From Corynebacterium sp. (GTDB lineage: Bacteria; Actinomycetota; Actinomycetes; Mycobacteriales; Mycobacteriaceae): a DNA stretch of 64,000 nucleotides. Below, in pieces: positions 63,733-64,000 of this stretch. The stretch is taken from the NCBI RefSeq assembly GCF_030532965.1, contig NZ_JAUNKC010000008.1:1-64000 (forward strand). The letters run 5' to 3'. The notes beneath the pieces were generated by a model that made no database searches, was not told the DNA's origin, and worked only from the letters and a program-made list of their open reading frames with translations. How positions within the stretch are numbered: position 1 is the stretch's first letter; each line of letters starts with the position of its first letter. The translations under genes and the position numbers were made by a program.

Positions 63733-64000
63733 ATGCCTGTCGATCCCACAGCAGGTTTGCCTCTACGACAAAGGCCGGACTCCCCTTCCCGCCCGCGCGT
63801 GCTTTCCATCGCTGGCACCGACCCCACCGGTGGCGCTGGTACCCAAGCGGATATGAAGGCAATCGCGGCGGCAGGCGGCTTCGGTTACAGCGTCATCACC
63901 GGCCTCCTTGCACAAAATTCCCAGGGAGTTTACGCGTCGCACATTCCACCACGTGATTTTCTCGTAGCTCAGTTAACCGCAGTCAGCAGTGACGTCGAGA
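63733..64000 (+). CDS. thiD: Hydroxymethylpyrimidine/phosphomethylpyrimidine kinase, partial
   Basis: Only the first ~89 codons lie in the window. ThiD phosphorylates HMP and HMP-phosphate in thiamine synthesis. After an N-terminal extension rich in Pro and Arg, the sequence VLSIAGTDPTGGAGTQADMKA (two blocks, ~24-44) is the typical substrate/ATP start of the ribokinase-like fold, and ITGLLAQNSQGV follows. AAGGAA lies six bases before ATG 63733. Some corynebacterial ThiD proteins carry extra ThiE or TenA-like domains, which cannot be judged here. Confidence 0.88.
   Translation, partial: MPVDPTAGLPLRQRPDSPSRPRVLSIAGTDPTGGAGTQADMKAIAAAGGFGYSVITGLLAQNSQGVYASHIPPRDFLVAQLTAVSSDVE

Noticed and set aside
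1..64000. CRISPR arrays, insertion sequences and prophage genes
   Set aside because: No regularly spaced repeats, transposase motifs or phage structural genes were seen anywhere in the window.

Overview
The window is chromosomal DNA from a Corynebacterium, most likely of the C. diphtheriae group. Evidence: mycothiol ligase MshC, polyprenol-phosphate-mannose synthase, a DprE2-like reductase, RbpA, a cutinase-like exported hydrolase, and the pupylation genes (arc, dop, pup, pafA, pafB, pafC) without proteasome subunits. From memory, the gene content and order match the Mycobacterium tuberculosis block from about Rv2050 (rbpA) to Rv2140c (PEBP family), with local inversions and insertions. G+C looks close to 52-54% by eye; the species name is an inference.

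Layout. 0.4-3.5 kb: a three-gene cassette (DUF4956 membrane protein, VTC-type polyphosphate polymerase domain, Cthe_2159-like lipoprotein), then a minus-strand tRNA-Leu. 3.9-8.3 kb: a heterodimeric ABC exporter whose two ATPase halves together retain parts for only one catalytic site, then a PEBP protein and a small membrane protein. 8.3-14.2 kb: pyrD, an LppL-like lipoprotein, uppP, mshC, a hypothetical and a cutinase-like protein. 14.2-21.6 kb: metH with a structured leader, a DNA cytosine methyltransferase-like protein lacking its catalytic cysteine, a tRNA-like gene with a short anticodon loop, a HAD phosphatase, hisE and hisG. 21.6-26.8 kb: a Dcu-type dicarboxylate transporter, aspA and fhs. 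26.9-29.4 kb: an orphan HigA-like regulator, a RecB-family nuclease and an M18 aminopeptidase. 29.4-41.1 kb: trmI, arc, dop, pup, pafA, pafB, pafC, tatA, tatC and a HelY-type helicase, all on the plus strand and tightly packed. 41-54.5 kb: a trypsin-like protease, an M24 peptidase, an SDR reductase, and aerobic-pathway cobalamin genes (cobL, cobM, cobK on plus; cobIJ, cobH, cobG on minus; cobN on plus behind a cobalamin riboswitch). 54.5-64 kb: fxsA, lnt, ppm1, rbpA, a zinc-finger-like protein, a YceI protein, a degenerate CFA-synthase-like protein with an unknown partner, type II NADH dehydrogenase, and the 5' end of thiD.

How it fits together. The cob genes supply B12, which MetH in the same window needs. 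Dcu plus AspA suggest aspartate/fumarate exchange under low oxygen. Lnt and Ppm1 act on envelope lipids. Pup, PafA and Dop form a tagging/untagging system; ARC lacks the usual proteasome-docking tail, so tagged proteins are probably unfolded or recycled.

The most unusual signal is an 11-base word, CGTCGAAAAGC, found at least 18 times on the two strands (about 0.03 expected by chance), in coding and non-coding DNA and in several reading frames. Other highlights are the catalytically dead-looking methyltransferase beside the odd tRNA, the one-site ABC exporter, and abrupt strand-composition switches inside metH and pafA. Coordinates and motifs were read by eye; no database search was possible.
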